A stretch of 64,000 bases of DNA from an uncultured Bacilli bacterium. GTDB taxonomy: Bacteria > Bacillota_I > Bacilli_A > RF39 > UBA660. Of the stretch, positions 25,755 through 35,705 are shown one piece after another. Under the pieces are notes generated by a model, which saw only the letters and a list, made by a program, of their open reading frames with translations, was not told where the DNA came from and made no database searches. The first letter of the stretch is position 1; each line of letters opens with the position of its first letter. The position numbers were made by a program, and so were the translations under genes. The stretch is taken from positions 3,266 to 67,265 of the forward strand of contig CAKPMB010000006.1 in NCBI GenBank assembly GCA_934167885.1, in the 5' to 3' direction.

Positions 25755-27887
25755 TTATGGGGTGCAACATTCATGAAAATTACATTTTCGTTTGTATGTC
25801 TTTTTAACATAACAATTCATTCCCATACCTACACCACAATCGGCACTATTGGCCTTTTCACATGTTGTTTTAGAATAATTCGCTGAATTTGCGCTACATG
25901 ACGTTGAAAAAGTATCGCTTGTTAATGTCCATTTACTATAATTCTCACATGGACAACTATCACTACGAACACATTCTGGAGTAATAATCAAAGTAACCTT
26001 AGCTGGCTCACCTACTTTAACCTTATAATTATTTCCAACAGCATCAACAGCATTAGCATAAATTTCATACGTTCCTGCTTCACTTAACGTGTAAGTATAA
26101 GTATTAGTTGAAATGACGAGATTATCTTCTTTAGTTACTCTGTCTTTAACTATCGTAACATTTCTTTCAACAACACCTGACATATTGTCAGAAAAATTAA
26201 TTGTAATTTGTTTAGAACCAGCATAGCTACCACTCGATGGATCAAAACTAATTGTTGGAACAGTCGTGTCAACAGATACGACTTGACTACTAACTTGATT
26301 ATTACCGTTAGAAGCATTGTCAGTAACAGCACCACTCTTTAAAGTCAAATAAGCACTTCCTTGACTATTTCCAGTTACCGTCACCGTATATTGATAACCA
26401 TTTTCAATACTTTGTGGACTAGAAACTGCCACTGACAAAATATTGCTCGATATCGAAATATCTGAAGACGTAATTTTTGAAGCTTTAAATCCATTGGAAT
26501 CGGTGCACGATAACAAATATATGGCGGTCATCCGTTGACGAATGTATCTAGTTGATGGTCCTGTAAACGAACAATCAGGTTTTTTTGTGTCTATTTTATA
26601 TGTCTGAGATTCTGTTTGAACATTACCAGCATTATCATAAGCTTGACTATGTATTATCCATTCACCTTCACTATCAATAGTTACTTTATATGTGCCACCT
26701 GTTATATTATTAGCGCTCTTATTTGATATAACTACACCATTTTTCTTAACAAGAACATCCATATAATTTAGACCGCTACCACCTGCATCCGTTGATGTAA
26801 TAGTAATCGCTTTTTTTGTATTATATGAATTACTAGTAGGATTATACTCTATTTTAGGCTTAGTTTTATCTATTTTATATGTTTGAGATTTTGTTTGAAC
26901 ATTACCAACGTTATCATAAGCTTTCGTTGATACCGTCCACTCACCTTCATCTGATAATGTAACAACACGTGATACTGAAAGTTCACCGGACGTGGCTTTC
27001 ACTTTATCATATGATGCGTATAAAACCTTGTTTTTATAAATCTCTATATCCATATAATTAATACCACTTAAAGCATCAACACTTGTTATTTTTAAATCAA
27101 TATTTTTATTATAACTGCCACTTGCAATAGAATATGTTATTGTTGGTTTTCCTATATCAATGCCAAAATCATTTGCTGAATATTTTTCATCATTTTCATT
27201 ATTTGTTCTATCTTTAATAGCGCCTTTTAGTATTTTTAATTTAGTCTTTAATTCACCGCTTGCTTCACTTTTAGCCTTTAAGGTTACCTTCCATTTATAA
27301 CCATTTGTTATTGTTTCTTTGGATGATATACTTTTAATTTCAAAAACGCCATCTTTTTCAAAAACTATCTTTTTGGTATCTAAATCTTTTAATGCGCCAT
27401 CATCCGTGCACGTTAAATCAACCGTTATCGTTCCATTTAAACCAGCATAACCATTAAACGGAGACGGATTACTAAAGAAACAATCAGGCTTACTCTCGTC
27501 ACGTTTCGGTGGCTCAACACAATTTTTGGTTTTATAACTATTGCATATTAAACAAGCATTATAACTAATATCGCTATAATTACTATTAGCAATAACCGTA
27601 ACATAACTATCTGGACAATCTTTAGAATCTTTGGGATCAACAAATTTATCCAAATATTGATTATTTACTAGATCACTCATTGTTACTTTAGAACCATTTG
27701 GAACACCGTTTTTAATGACAAACATCATCGCTGCATTTTCCATGGTTATTTCATATTTTTTATATACTTCTTTTTTAGAATTATTCAAAATACTTTGATA
27801 AGTAAAAGAGGCAATAGTTATAAGTATTCCTAAAACAACTATTATGGCAAGCAATTCGACTAATGAAAAGCCTTTATTATTACTCAT
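25755..27887 (-). CDS. Pilin-like surface protein with prepilin leader and Ig-like repeats
   Basis: 710 residues. The type IV prepilin signal is MSNNKG|FSLVELLAIIVVLG: cleavage after Gly6, Phe+1 and Glu+5, then a hydrophobic helix to about residue 30. Pilin-type globular part follows to about 120 with paired Cys (CPDSY, CLICNSYKTKNC). About 520 residues of tandem Ig-like modules come next (about 90-95 residues each), with repeated YDNVGNVQT(K/E)SQTYKID and PDCFF/PDCSFTGPS boundaries. The Cys-rich tail ends NFHECCTP. No prepilin peptidase or assembly ATPase is nearby. It overlaps transketolase by four bases (ATGA). Likely displayed on the cell surface. Confidence 0.8.
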   Translation of the reverse strand: MSNNKGFSLVELLAIIVVLGILITIASFTYQSILNNSKKEVYKKYEITMENAAMMFVIKNGVPNGSKVTMSDLVNNQYLDKFVDPKDSKDCPDSYVTVIANSNYSDISYNACLICNSYKTKNCVEPPKRDESKPDCFFSNPSPFNGYAGLNGTITVDLTCTDDGALKDLDTKKIVFEKDGVFEIKSISSKETITNGYKWKVTLKAKSEASGELKTKLKILKGAIKDRTNNENDEKYSANDFGIDIGKPTITYSIASGSYNKNIDLKITSVDALSGINYMDIEIYKNKVLYASYDKVKATSGELSVSRVVTLSDEGEWTVSTKAYDNVGNVQTKSQTYKIDKTKPKIEYNPTSNSYNTKKAITITSTDAGGSGLNYMDVLVKKNGVVISNKSANNITGGTYKVTIDSEGEWIIHSQAYDNAGNVQTESQTYKIDTKKPDCSFTGPSTRYIRQRMTAIYLLSCTDSNGFKASKITSSDISISSNILSVAVSSPQSIENGYQYTVTVTGNSQGSAYLTLKSGAVTDNASNGNNQVSSQVVSVDTTVPTISFDPSSGSYAGSKQITINFSDNMSGVVERNVTIVKDRVTKEDNLVISTNTYTYTLSEAGTYEIYANAVDAVGNNYKVKVGEPAKVTLIITPECVRSDSCPCENYSKWTLTSDTFSTSCSANSANYSKTTCEKANSADCGVGMGMNCYVKKTYKRKCNFHECCTP
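26590..26643 (-). repeat. 54-bp near-identical repeat unit in the pilin-like gene, copy 1
   Basis: Matches a second copy at 26869-26922 with about four differences; the two are 279 bp (93 codons) apart, one Ig module. The sequence encodes the YDNAGNVQT(E)SQTYKID segment. High DNA identity suggests recent duplication or gene conversion between modules. Confidence 0.8.
26869..26922 (-). repeat. 54-bp near-identical repeat unit in the pilin-like gene, copy 2
   Basis: Partner of the copy at 26590-26643. Recombination between the copies would add or remove exactly one Ig-like module in frame. Confidence 0.8.
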
Positions 27888-29839
27888 TCTTTTTCACCAA
27901 TCATTGTTAAGACACTTTCTAAAACTTTATCTTTATTTAAACCATAAAAATTTAAAATATCATCCTTTTTACCACTTAGGCCAAAACTATCTACACCAAT
28001 AACGTCTTTAGTCCAATAATAATATTTATCACGGACACCATATGTTAAAGCTATCGTTTTTTTGGCTTTAGGAATAATTTTATTTTGATATTCAACACTT
28101 TCCTTTTTAAAATTATTAAAGCATGGCATACTAACAACTCTTGTATGGATTCCTCGCATTGAGAGTTCATCCGCTACTTCTAGTAATGTATGAACACATT
28201 CACCACTTCCTAAAAGGGTTATAAATTCATCACTTTCTTCATTTTTTAAAATGTAAGCACCTTTTTGAATCTTGTTACTTTTAGATAATTCACTTACCTT
28301 TTTGCCGTCTCTTGGCAATATCAAAATAGATGGGTGATTACTTGCATATATATCTTTATACGATGAAATTAATTCATTAACATCCATAGGATGATAAACA
28401 AACATATTAGGCATTATTTCAAGAGAATATTCTTGTTCAATAGGTTCGTGGGATGCACCATCTTCACCAACAGTAATAGAGTCATGTGTTAAAATGTATA
28501 GAACTGGCAAATTCATCATTGCACTCATCCTAATAGCGCCTCGCATATAATCACTAAATACTAAGAAGGTGCTTCCAAATGGTCTTAATCCTGATAAAGC
28601 CATACCATTCATAATTGCGGCCATAGCATGTTCACGCACACCAAAATAAATATTACGACCATGATAATTAGTATTATCAAAGGTTCCGAGATTTTCTAAA
28701 TATGTTTTACAAGAACTAGACAAATCAGCGCTACCACCCATAACTAATTCATTACTATTAGCAATCGAATTTAATATTTTAGATGAGATATCTCGTAGGG
28801 ACATATCTTTATACTCAACATCCAAATCCCCCATTATCCATGCCGTTTTGTTTTCAATTATTTTCTTAAATCTTTCACGCTCAGTCTCTTTTAAATTATC
28901 ATATTTACGTGCCCAACTATGATAAACCGTTTTTACTCTTTCTAAAACTTTATAATTAAAGTATTCCTTAGCCTCATTCGATACGGTAAATGGAGTATCA
29001 TAAATATCAAGTTTATTTTTTATATTAGAAATATCTTCTTTCGATAATGGTTTACCATGCACAACATTGCTTCCTTCATTAACAGAATATTTACCTATCT
29101 TGGTTTTTATAATGATTATGCTTGGTTTCAAACTCTTTTTAGCTTTTTTTATTGCTTCGTCAATTTCAATTACAGAGTCACCATCTAAAACCGTATAAAT
29201 ATCAAAATTTATAGCTTTAAATCGCGTAATTACATCTTCATCATTACTTTTGCTCAAATCACCATCGAGTGTCACAGAATTAGCATCATATAAAATTATT
29301 AACTTATTTAATTTTAAATGCCCTGCTAGGGATAATGCCTCATAACTAACACCTTCCATCAAGTCACCATCACCGCACAAAACATATGTATAATGATTAA
29401 ACAAATTTTTGTTTAATGTATTTAAATAACGCTCAGCAATTGCCATACCAACGGCTGATGCAATCCCTTCACCAAGAGGTCCTGTTGACATATCAATGCC
29501 AGGTGTTTTAATTTCAGGATGACCTGGTGTGATACTATTTAATTGACGTAATGCTCTACAATCATCCAAAGAAATATATGAAAGCATATATAAACATGCA
29601 TAAAGCATGGGAACGCCATGGCCTGCTGATAACACAAACCTATCACGATTATACCAATTCTTATCAGCTGGATAAATATTTAAATGTCTACTAAATAATG
29701 TCCAAACAATGGTGCTAGCTGAAAGGCACATACCAGGGTGTCCACTATTAGCATTGTCTATCATATCAATTGCTAAACAACGAATATTATTAATAACTTG
29801 ATAATCTTTTGTTAAATCCTCTACTTTTCTTCTAAACAT
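27884..29839 (-). CDS. tkt: Transketolase
   Basis: Thiamine-diphosphate enzyme of the pentose phosphate pathway. NSGHPGMCLSAS near the start, the DGDLMEGVSYEA ThDP motif, then GSADLSSSCKTYL and FGVREHAMAAIMNGMA in the pyrimidine domain, and FxDSFGLSGKKDDIL near the end. 651 residues, normal length. SD AGGTGAAGT. Stop TGA overlaps the start of the pilin-like gene (ATGA), an odd functional pairing that suggests only tight packing. Confidence 0.96.
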   Translation of the reverse strand: MFRRKVEDLTKDYQVINNIRCLAIDMIDNANSGHPGMCLSASTIVWTLFSRHLNIYPADKNWYNRDRFVLSAGHGVPMLYACLYMLSYISLDDCRALRQLNSITPGHPEIKTPGIDMSTGPLGEGIASAVGMAIAERYLNTLNKNLFNHYTYVLCGDGDLMEGVSYEALSLAGHLKLNKLIILYDANSVTLDGDLSKSNDEDVITRFKAINFDIYTVLDGDSVIEIDEAIKKAKKSLKPSIIIIKTKIGKYSVNEGSNVVHGKPLSKEDISNIKNKLDIYDTPFTVSNEAKEYFNYKVLERVKTVYHSWARKYDNLKETERERFKKIIENKTAWIMGDLDVEYKDMSLRDISSKILNSIANSNELVMGGSADLSSSCKTYLENLGTFDNTNYHGRNIYFGVREHAMAAIMNGMALSGLRPFGSTFLVFSDYMRGAIRMSAMMNLPVLYILTHDSITVGEDGASHEPIEQEYSLEIMPNMFVYHPMDVNELISSYKDIYASNHPSILILPRDGKKVSELSKSNKIQKGAYILKNEESDEFITLLGSGECVHTLLEVADELSMRGIHTRVVSMPCFNNFKKESVEYQNKIIPKAKKTIALTYGVRDKYYYWTKDVIGVDSFGLSGKKDDILNFYGLNKDKVLESVLTMIGEKE

Positions 29840-29896
29840 ACTTCACCTACTATAAACATTATAACTTTAAATCATTATAAAAGCCAGTATTATAGT

Positions 29897-29925
29897 AAAA
29901 AAAATAGGCATAAAAGCCTATTTTT
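29897..29925 (-). terminator. Intrinsic terminator of the small membrane protein gene
   Basis: Minus-strand RNA: AAAAAUAGGC, loop UUUUAU, GCCUAUUUUU, then more U. Includes the stop codon. Confidence 0.85.
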
Positions 29926-30079
29926 ACATCATATTTTCGACATCTTTTTTCATATCTTTTGATATTTTTTTTACAGCATGACACATTTCTTCTTTAGAAT
30001 TTGGAAATAAAAGTGTCCACGCAATACAACCAGTTACCGTCAAAACCATACCTGTTAACAAACCACCAGCAAATTTCAC
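29924..30079 (-). CDS. Small single-span membrane protein (51 aa)
   Basis: A GTG start is chosen because AGAGGTGAT lies four bases upstream and the protein then begins (M)KFAGGLLTGMVLTVTGC, a normal N-terminal membrane helix. A longer frame from an ATG 26 codons upstream has no SD. After the helix comes an amphipathic basic/acidic tail (KEEMCHAVKKISKDMKKDVENMM). The layout resembles YtxH-type small stress membrane proteins, but this is only similarity in shape. It follows recD2. Confidence 0.6.
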   Translation of the reverse strand: MKFAGGLLTGMVLTVTGCIAWTLLFPNSKEEMCHAVKKISKDMKKDVENMM

Positions 30080-30156
30080 AAAAATCACCTCTTTCGAAAA
30101 TATGATTGGTATTTCCATACCATTATTAATATTAACTAAAAAAGTATAATTATACA

Positions 30157-32352
30157 TTAAATGCTTTTTTCTTCATACATTTCTTTAATACGATCTAATA
30201 ATCCTGTTTTTCGTGAAAGTGATAAATCGGTATTAATAGCCTTTTTTATAGCTTCTTCTTCACCTAATAAGAATAAATTTTTCTTAGCACGTGTTACTCC
30301 CGTATAAAACAATTTACGATATAACATTCGATGATATTCATTAAGGATTGGAATAACTACTACTGGAAATTCACTACCTTGAGACTTATGAATACTTATA
30401 ACATATCCTAATTTAAAATTGGCCCAATTGGAACGATTATACTTTACAACATTGCCATCAAAATCAATATATATTTCTTTATTTATATTATCAATATCAT
30501 CAATTAAACCAATATCACCATTATATACATTATCATCTGGCATATTAACAAGTTGTAATACTTTATCACCAACTCTATATAAAGTATCACCAATTAAAAT
30601 TTCTTTTTTGTGGCTATCTTTAGGATTAAAAATATTTTGAACACAAACATTTAAATTATCAATACCATTTAAGGTTTTATACATTGGTGCCATGATTTGA
30701 AATTCATTATAGGCATAATCTTTATAAGCCATACAAAGTTCACATAACTTATCGATTAAATCATAACTGTCGCTTTCGATAAAAGTAAGATCATCTAAAA
30801 TATTAAAATATTTTTTATTAAAAAGGCCATTGTTAATATCATAGGCAAAAGTAATAATGTTGCTATTCTCATTTTGACGATACAATGATTCTAATTTAAT
30901 ACATGTAAATTCATTTGACTCTATAATATCCTTTAATAATTGGCCTGCTAGCACACTTGGTAATTGGTTATAATCACCAACTAGAATAATGGTTGTATCG
31001 TATTTTAAACCTTTTAGTAGACTATCAAATAAATAGGTATCTACCATACTAAATTCATCAATAATGACGATTTTAGCATTACTTTTATTATGCTCATTAA
31101 TACCAAATTTATTAGTGTCTTTATTCCACTTTAAAAAACGATGAATCGTTTGACTAGGCAAATTAACAGCTTCCATCATTCTTTTACTAGCGCGTCCTGT
31201 AGGTGCAAGCAAAATCAAATTTTCACTAAGACTAAGTGGTGATAATTTATTCATTTTTTTATAAAGTTCAACAATCGCCTTAATAATGGTTGTTTTACCA
31301 GTTCCTGGTCCACCAGTTATAATTAATAGTTTTTTTATTAGTGCCATCTTAATAGCCATTAATTGTTCATAATTATACGTAATATTAACTTCATTTTGAA
31401 GAGCATCAATTTCTCTATCAATATTTTTAATAGATGCATCTTGACAATTATTCAAGTAAACAAGACGCCGAGCAATTAAGCATTCAGCATCATACATATT
31501 TTTTAAATAGTATCTTGATGAATCATCATAAATCTGCTTATTGTTTATTAGTTCAAGTAGACATTCATCAAACAACTCTTCATTTATATTTACTTTTAAA
31601 ACTTTTATTAAGCCATTTTTTATCTCGTCATAATACAAAAAAGTATCACCAGATGAAAAGTTAACTTCTTTAATAACATAACAAATAGAAGCCATAATAC
31701 GCCGTTTATCGTCTTTTTCATAATGCATTTTTAAAGCAAGGGCATCAATTTTGGTAAAATAAAAATTATCATCATCTGTGCATAAATCATATATATTGTT
31801 ATTAATAATGTCTAAAATTTTATTCTTATACTTTTTATATAAAAAACTACTATCTTTGGATGTAAAACCAAGTTCATTTAATCGAACAATGACATCAACA
31901 TTTTCTTGATAATCAAGCATTTTATCATGCAGAGTTTGAATATTATTCTTAGAAAGACCTGCTACATTTATAAGAGCGGATGGATTATTAACAATAACAT
32001 CGATAGTAGCATCCTTAAAATAATCTACTATTTTTTGAGCCTTAACCAAACCAATACCAGGAAACATACCACCTGAAAGAAAAGTTACTAAGCCGTTTTG
32101 ACTATCAGGAATAATTTTTTCATAGCTTTTGACCATAAATTGACTACCATACTTATAATGTTTAGTCCATTCACCATTTAACACTAGATTATCTTCTTCT
32201 ATAATATCGGTAAAGTTACCGGTAAAAGTTATGGTTTTATCAATTAATTCCGTATCTAAATCTGTTTCTTTTATTTTAATTAAACCAACTAAATACAAAT
32301 TATCGTCATTATGATAAATACACTTTTTGTATATTCCTTTAATATAGGCCAT
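30157..32352 (-). CDS. recD2: RecD2-like superfamily 1 helicase
   Basis: 5'-3' DNA helicase acting in repair and fork maintenance independently of RecBC. N-terminal OB-like region beginning MAYIKGIYKKCIYHNDDN, helix-hairpin-helix segment (LSGGMFPGIGLVKAQKIVDYF), winged-helix part, then the SF1 motor with ITGGPGTGKTTIIKAIV, IIDEFSMVDTYLFDSLL, VGDYNQLPSVLAGQLL, and the terminal GYVISIHKSQGSEFPVVVIP and YTGVTRAKKNLFLLGE. 731 residues from the chosen Met, preceded by AGAAAGGA; a TTG/ATG further upstream lies inside mutM. It overlaps mutM by 14 bases. Confidence 0.92.
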   Translation of the reverse strand: MAYIKGIYKKCIYHNDDNLYLVGLIKIKETDLDTELIDKTITFTGNFTDIIEEDNLVLNGEWTKHYKYGSQFMVKSYEKIIPDSQNGLVTFLSGGMFPGIGLVKAQKIVDYFKDATIDVIVNNPSALINVAGLSKNNIQTLHDKMLDYQENVDVIVRLNELGFTSKDSSFLYKKYKNKILDIINNNIYDLCTDDDNFYFTKIDALALKMHYEKDDKRRIMASICYVIKEVNFSSGDTFLYYDEIKNGLIKVLKVNINEELFDECLLELINNKQIYDDSSRYYLKNMYDAECLIARRLVYLNNCQDASIKNIDREIDALQNEVNITYNYEQLMAIKMALIKKLLIITGGPGTGKTTIIKAIVELYKKMNKLSPLSLSENLILLAPTGRASKRMMEAVNLPSQTIHRFLKWNKDTNKFGINEHNKSNAKIVIIDEFSMVDTYLFDSLLKGLKYDTTIILVGDYNQLPSVLAGQLLKDIIESNEFTCIKLESLYRQNENSNIITFAYDINNGLFNKKYFNILDDLTFIESDSYDLIDKLCELCMAYKDYAYNEFQIMAPMYKTLNGIDNLNVCVQNIFNPKDSHKKEILIGDTLYRVGDKVLQLVNMPDDNVYNGDIGLIDDIDNINKEIYIDFDGNVVKYNRSNWANFKLGYVISIHKSQGSEFPVVVIPILNEYHRMLYRKLFYTGVTRAKKNLFLLGEEEAIKKAINTDLSLSRKTGLLDRIKEMYEEKSI

Positions 32353-33172
32353 TATCGTTTCCTTTCTGACAAATTGGACAATAATATGTTCCACGTGTAT
32401 TTATCTCACATTTTACAATTGTTCCAGAACAAACATGACATTTTTCGCCTTCACGACAATGAACGTTCAATTTAGTTTGAAAATTTCCTTTAACACCTAA
32501 ACTCGATGTATAACTACGGATTGTCGTTCCTCCCATTAAAATTGCTTCACTTAAAATCTCTTTGGTATATTTAATAATATTATCAATATCCTCACAAGTT
32601 AATGAAACACCCTTAGTAAAAGGATTAATACAAGCTGAAAACAATATTTCATCAGCATAAATATTGCCAATACCGGCAATTATTGATTGATCTAAAAGAA
32701 GCGTTTTTATGGGTTTATTGCGTCTTATCTTAGATTCAAGATATGAATGAGTAAACTTATCACTAAATGGTTCTACTCCAATATCTTTAAGAGGCGTATC
32801 CGTCCATAATTTATCTTTTGTAACCAAATACATACGTCCAAATTTTCGAGTATCATGATATCTTAATGAAAAATCCTCAAAATTAAAAATAACATGCTCA
32901 TGTGGCATTATCTTATCATTTTTATTCTTTATAAAATATTTACCTTCCATTCGTAAATGACTTAGTAAATAATAATCGTCTAATGAAAAAATTAACCATT
33001 TGCCTACTCTTAATATATCATTTATTTTTTGATTTTTGATATTTTTTATAAAATCATCTAAATTAGTTGCAATTATTCCATCATAATAAACATTGACATC
33101 TAATATTTTTTGATTAATAAGTTTTTTTGATAACGTTCTTCTAACTGTTTCTACCTCTGGTAATTCTGGCAT
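32339..33172 (-). CDS. mutM: Formamidopyrimidine-DNA glycosylase MutM
   Basis: Removes 8-oxoguanine and formamidopyrimidines and cuts the abasic site. The start is set at MPELPEVETVRR because Pro2 and Glu3 are the catalytic residues after Met removal and GGAGG lies upstream. Other features: LLSHLRMEGKYF, the helix-two-turn-helix (LLLDQSIIAGIGNIYADEILF), and the C-terminal zinc finger CHVC-CPIC with TRGTYYCPICQ. 277 residues. Next to recD2, a repair pair. Confidence 0.96.
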   Translation of the reverse strand: MPELPEVETVRRTLSKKLINQKILDVNVYYDGIIATNLDDFIKNIKNQKINDILRVGKWLIFSLDDYYLLSHLRMEGKYFIKNKNDKIMPHEHVIFNFEDFSLRYHDTRKFGRMYLVTKDKLWTDTPLKDIGVEPFSDKFTHSYLESKIRRNKPIKTLLLDQSIIAGIGNIYADEILFSACINPFTKGVSLTCEDIDNIIKYTKEILSEAILMGGTTIRSYTSSLGVKGNFQTKLNVHCREGEKCHVCSGTIVKCEINTRGTYYCPICQKGNDNGLY

Positions 33173-33223
33173 ACTTTCCTCCATCCCTAATAGTTTACTA
33201 AACAATCAAACTTTTGTAAAGAA

Positions 33224-33252
33224 TTGACTAAGGCCAAAAACAATGATATATT
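33224..33252 (+). promoter_or_regulatory. Predicted promoter of the Ig-like membrane protein gene
   Basis: TTGACT, 17-base spacer, TATATT; close to consensus and about 24 bases before the chosen start codon. Confidence 0.7.
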
Positions 33253-33276
33253 TATATTATTATTAGGAGGATGGAG

Positions 33277-34056
33277 ATGTTTAAAAAGAATGAAAAGAAT
33301 ACGGAAGAAGTAACAGATGATTATTATGGAAATATGTATGATGATACCCCTACTCCTTCTACTGAAATAAAAAAGAATAATAAAAAGATGAATACACCAA
33401 ATAATTCATATGAAGAAACTAAAGAAAAAATCATTGAAAATTTTGAAAGTAATAATAAAAAAAATAATAGTAATGCTTTAAAAACCATTTTATTTCTTAT
33501 TTTATTCTTTGGCTTAATTACAATTATATATATTTCAATAAGTAGCCAAGGCACAAATTATCAAGTTAAATTTAATCTTACAAGTATGGGAATTGTTAAA
33601 AGTAAAGGCCGTGATAATAGTTACCAAATTAACTATTTAGTGGTGGGTAAAAGTAATTCTAAAGTAACTTTTAAAGAATCTAATAAAGATATTGTTAAAT
33701 TTAACGACGTTACAGTTAATGTAACCCCTATTAAAACAGGTCAAAGTGAAATTAAAGCATATAACGAAGATGGTAAAGAAATTAGCAAAATGGATATCTA
33801 TGTTGTTAATAAAGAAATTCAAATAGAAGACTTTGCAGTAAGTGATATTGAACTTAACAAGGGTAAGAAAGACATGATTGTTATTACTATCGCTCCAAGT
33901 GATGCAACAACACTTAATTTCAGTTATACATCAAGTGATAATAATATTGTAAGTGTAAGCAATAATGGGGTTATTAAAGCTTTAAATAAAGGTGAAGCTA
34001 CAATCACTATTAAAAATGGTAAAATTATTAAAACTATTAATGTTAAAGTTAAATAA
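33277..34056 (+). CDS. Membrane-anchored protein with BIG2-type Ig-like domain
   Basis: 259 residues from the second ATG, chosen because AGGAGG lies six bases upstream. The first 65 residues are hydrophilic and Asn/Lys/Glu-rich (cytoplasmic); a membrane span at about 68-88 follows (LKTILFLILFFGLITIIYIS). The extracytoplasmic part ends in a BIG2 domain: ISDIELNKGKKD-like ASDIEL..., TSSDNNIVSVSNNGVIKALNKGEATIT. Such domains mediate adhesion or protein contacts at the surface. No catalytic motif. Monocistronic with its own promoter and terminator. Confidence 0.75.
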   Translation: MFKKNEKNTEEVTDDYYGNMYDDTPTPSTEIKKNNKKMNTPNNSYEETKEKIIENFESNNKKNNSNALKTILFLILFFGLITIIYISISSQGTNYQVKFNLTSMGIVKSKGRDNSYQINYLVVGKSNSKVTFKESNKDIVKFNDVTVNVTPIKTGQSEIKAYNEDGKEISKMDIYVVNKEIQIEDFAVSDIELNKGKKDMIVITIAPSDATTLNFSYTSSDNNIVSVSNNGVIKALNKGEATITIKNGKIIKTINVKVK

Positions 34057-34107
34057 AAGACTATTTATGATGAGCCATTAAATCTAGTTCATTATAAATA
34101 GTCTTTT
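34055..34107. terminator. Bidirectional terminator between the Ig-like gene and ftsQ
   Basis: AAAAGACTATTTAT pairs with ATAAATAGTCTTTT across a long (about 25-base) partly paired loop, with T-runs on both strands. Lies between convergent genes. Confidence 0.75.
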
Positions 34108-34113
34108 TTTTCG

Positions 34114-34788
34114 TTATTTTTTTATTTCAAAATGATTACCACTATCTAAATACAATATTCCTTTTTTACCTTCAAGTTTAGGCAATAATTCATTATATGT
34201 GTTCAAGTATTCAAATCTTGAAATATTTATGTATACATAATTACCATCATTCATATAAAGAAGAAAACGCTCATTATCCAAATTATTAGGATCATATGTT
34301 ATTTCTGATATTTTATTTATAACATCGTTTTTTATCAATACGTATTTATCAACCAAAGGACTTAAAATCTGCTCTGATAATTGGTTTGTTAAAACTGGTA
34401 AGCCTAACATATTTTTAGAAACTAAAACATTTTCTTTACTTGAGAGCATAACACTATTATCAAATTCTTGATACCAAAGAATCTGATATTCAGAAATATT
34501 TATAGTAATACTAAATAAATTACATGATACTTTAGCATCTTTAATAAAAGGTGAAGCTAGTAAACGTTTTCTTATTTTACTAGTTGATACTTGATAAACC
34601 TTAGGATAATTATCTAACCCAGCTAAAGATAGAATATCACTTTCTTTTAAATAATTATTATTCAATACATATATACAATCAATTTTCTTATTAAGAATAA
34701 AATAACTTAATACTAAAATAAGACATATAACGATAAATATTATTCCATTCTTTTTTTTAACCCTTTTTTCTTTTTTTGTTTTTTTCAT
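34114..34788 (-). CDS. ftsQ: Cell division protein FtsQ/DivIB
   Basis: Very basic cytoplasmic start (KKTKKEKRVKKKNG), one membrane span (about 15-33), then a POTRA domain (LNNNYLKESDILSLAGLDNYPKVYQV, KIRKRLLASPFIKDAKV) and a FtsQ-like beta domain. It stabilises FtsL/FtsB at the septum. 224 residues, shorter than DivIB of Bacillus (263). It follows murB by three bases in the murG-murB-ftsQ order typical of dcw clusters. Confidence 0.88.
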   Translation of the reverse strand: MKKTKKEKRVKKKNGIIFIVICLILVLSYFILNKKIDCIYVLNNNYLKESDILSLAGLDNYPKVYQVSTSKIRKRLLASPFIKDAKVSCNLFSITINISEYQILWYQEFDNSVMLSSKENVLVSKNMLGLPVLTNQLSEQILSPLVDKYVLIKNDVINKISEITYDPNNLDNERFLLYMNDGNYVYINISRFEYLNTYNELLPKLEGKKGILYLDSGNHFEIKK

Positions 34789-34791
34789 ATT

Positions 34792-35697
34792 CTAATCCCA
34801 ATTTATTAATCTTTGTTCAACTCTTAATTTAACATTGTATTTGTTATATGCTTTAACCTTTATATAATCAATAATAGCTTTTATATCACTAGCCTTAGCA
34901 TTTCCTTTATTTATAATAAAATTAGCATGTTTTTCACTTATTTCAGCCTTACCAATACTAAAACCTTTTAAGCCCATTTCTTCAATCATTTTACCAGCAT
35001 ACATATCTTTTGGATTTCTAAACACACTTCCTGCTGATGGATAGTTTAAAGGTTGACTTAGTTTACGTTTTTCTCTTCTTTCTAAAACCATTTGTTCTAA
35101 CTCTTCCTTATCACAAGGACGTAACTTTAATTTAGCTTCTATACAAACATAACTAAGATGCTTTTGTAGATAACTTGTGCGATAAGAAAACTCCATTTCA
35201 TCTTTATTTAGTTCAATTATTTTGCCATCATCTTTTAAGATTTTAACACTCCGAACAATGAGTGACATATCTTCACCATATGCTCCAGCATTCATAAAAA
35301 CCGCTCCGCCAACTGTTCCAGGGATGCCATCAGCAAACTCAAGACCAGCTAGGCCTTTTCTTAAAGCTTCACGGGACAATTTGATAAGTGACACACCAGC
35401 TCCTACTCGCACATTAACACCATCAAAAACTATATCATTAAAATAATCCAACTTTATAATTATACCATCATATATTTTGTCACTAAACAAAACATTACTA
35501 CCATTCCCTAAAACAATATGTTTTATTGAACGATTCTTTAATAATTTAATAATACTAACTAAATTATCAAGTGTTTTAGGATACACCACTGCTCGCGCTT
35601 TACCACCAACTTTATAAGTTGTCAGATTAGCGATTTTTTCATTTATGAGAACTTTTCCTAAATTGTTGGCTATTATTTCTTTTATTGTATCTTGCAT
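34792..35697 (-). CDS. murB: UDP-N-acetylenolpyruvoylglucosamine reductase MurB
   Basis: FAD/NADPH enzyme making UDP-MurNAc. FAD-binding segments NLTTYKVGGKARAVVYP and VLGNGSNVLFSD, then GLEFADGIPGTVGGAVFMNAGAYG, the catalytic Ser in NYPSAGSVFRNP, and the C-terminal KHANFIINKGNAKASDI. 301 residues, type II form (no extra loop). GAGGT SD. Between murG and ftsQ in one operon. Confidence 0.97.
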   Translation of the reverse strand: MQDTIKEIIANNLGKVLINEKIANLTTYKVGGKARAVVYPKTLDNLVSIIKLLKNRSIKHIVLGNGSNVLFSDKIYDGIIIKLDYFNDIVFDGVNVRVGAGVSLIKLSREALRKGLAGLEFADGIPGTVGGAVFMNAGAYGEDMSLIVRSVKILKDDGKIIELNKDEMEFSYRTSYLQKHLSYVCIEAKLKLRPCDKEELEQMVLERREKRKLSQPLNYPSAGSVFRNPKDMYAGKMIEEMGLKGFSIGKAEISEKHANFIINKGNAKASDIKAIIDYIKVKAYNKYNVKLRVEQRLINWD

Positions 35698-35705
35698 ATT
35701 TTACC

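Noticed and set aside
26590..26922. CRISPR or transposon repeats
   Set aside because: The two repeats are in frame inside one coding sequence and encode Ig-module segments; there are only two copies.
30080..30157. Longer N-terminus of the small membrane protein
   Set aside because: The extra residues have no SD and would put the membrane helix after a hydrophilic leader; the GTG with AGAGGTGAT is better.
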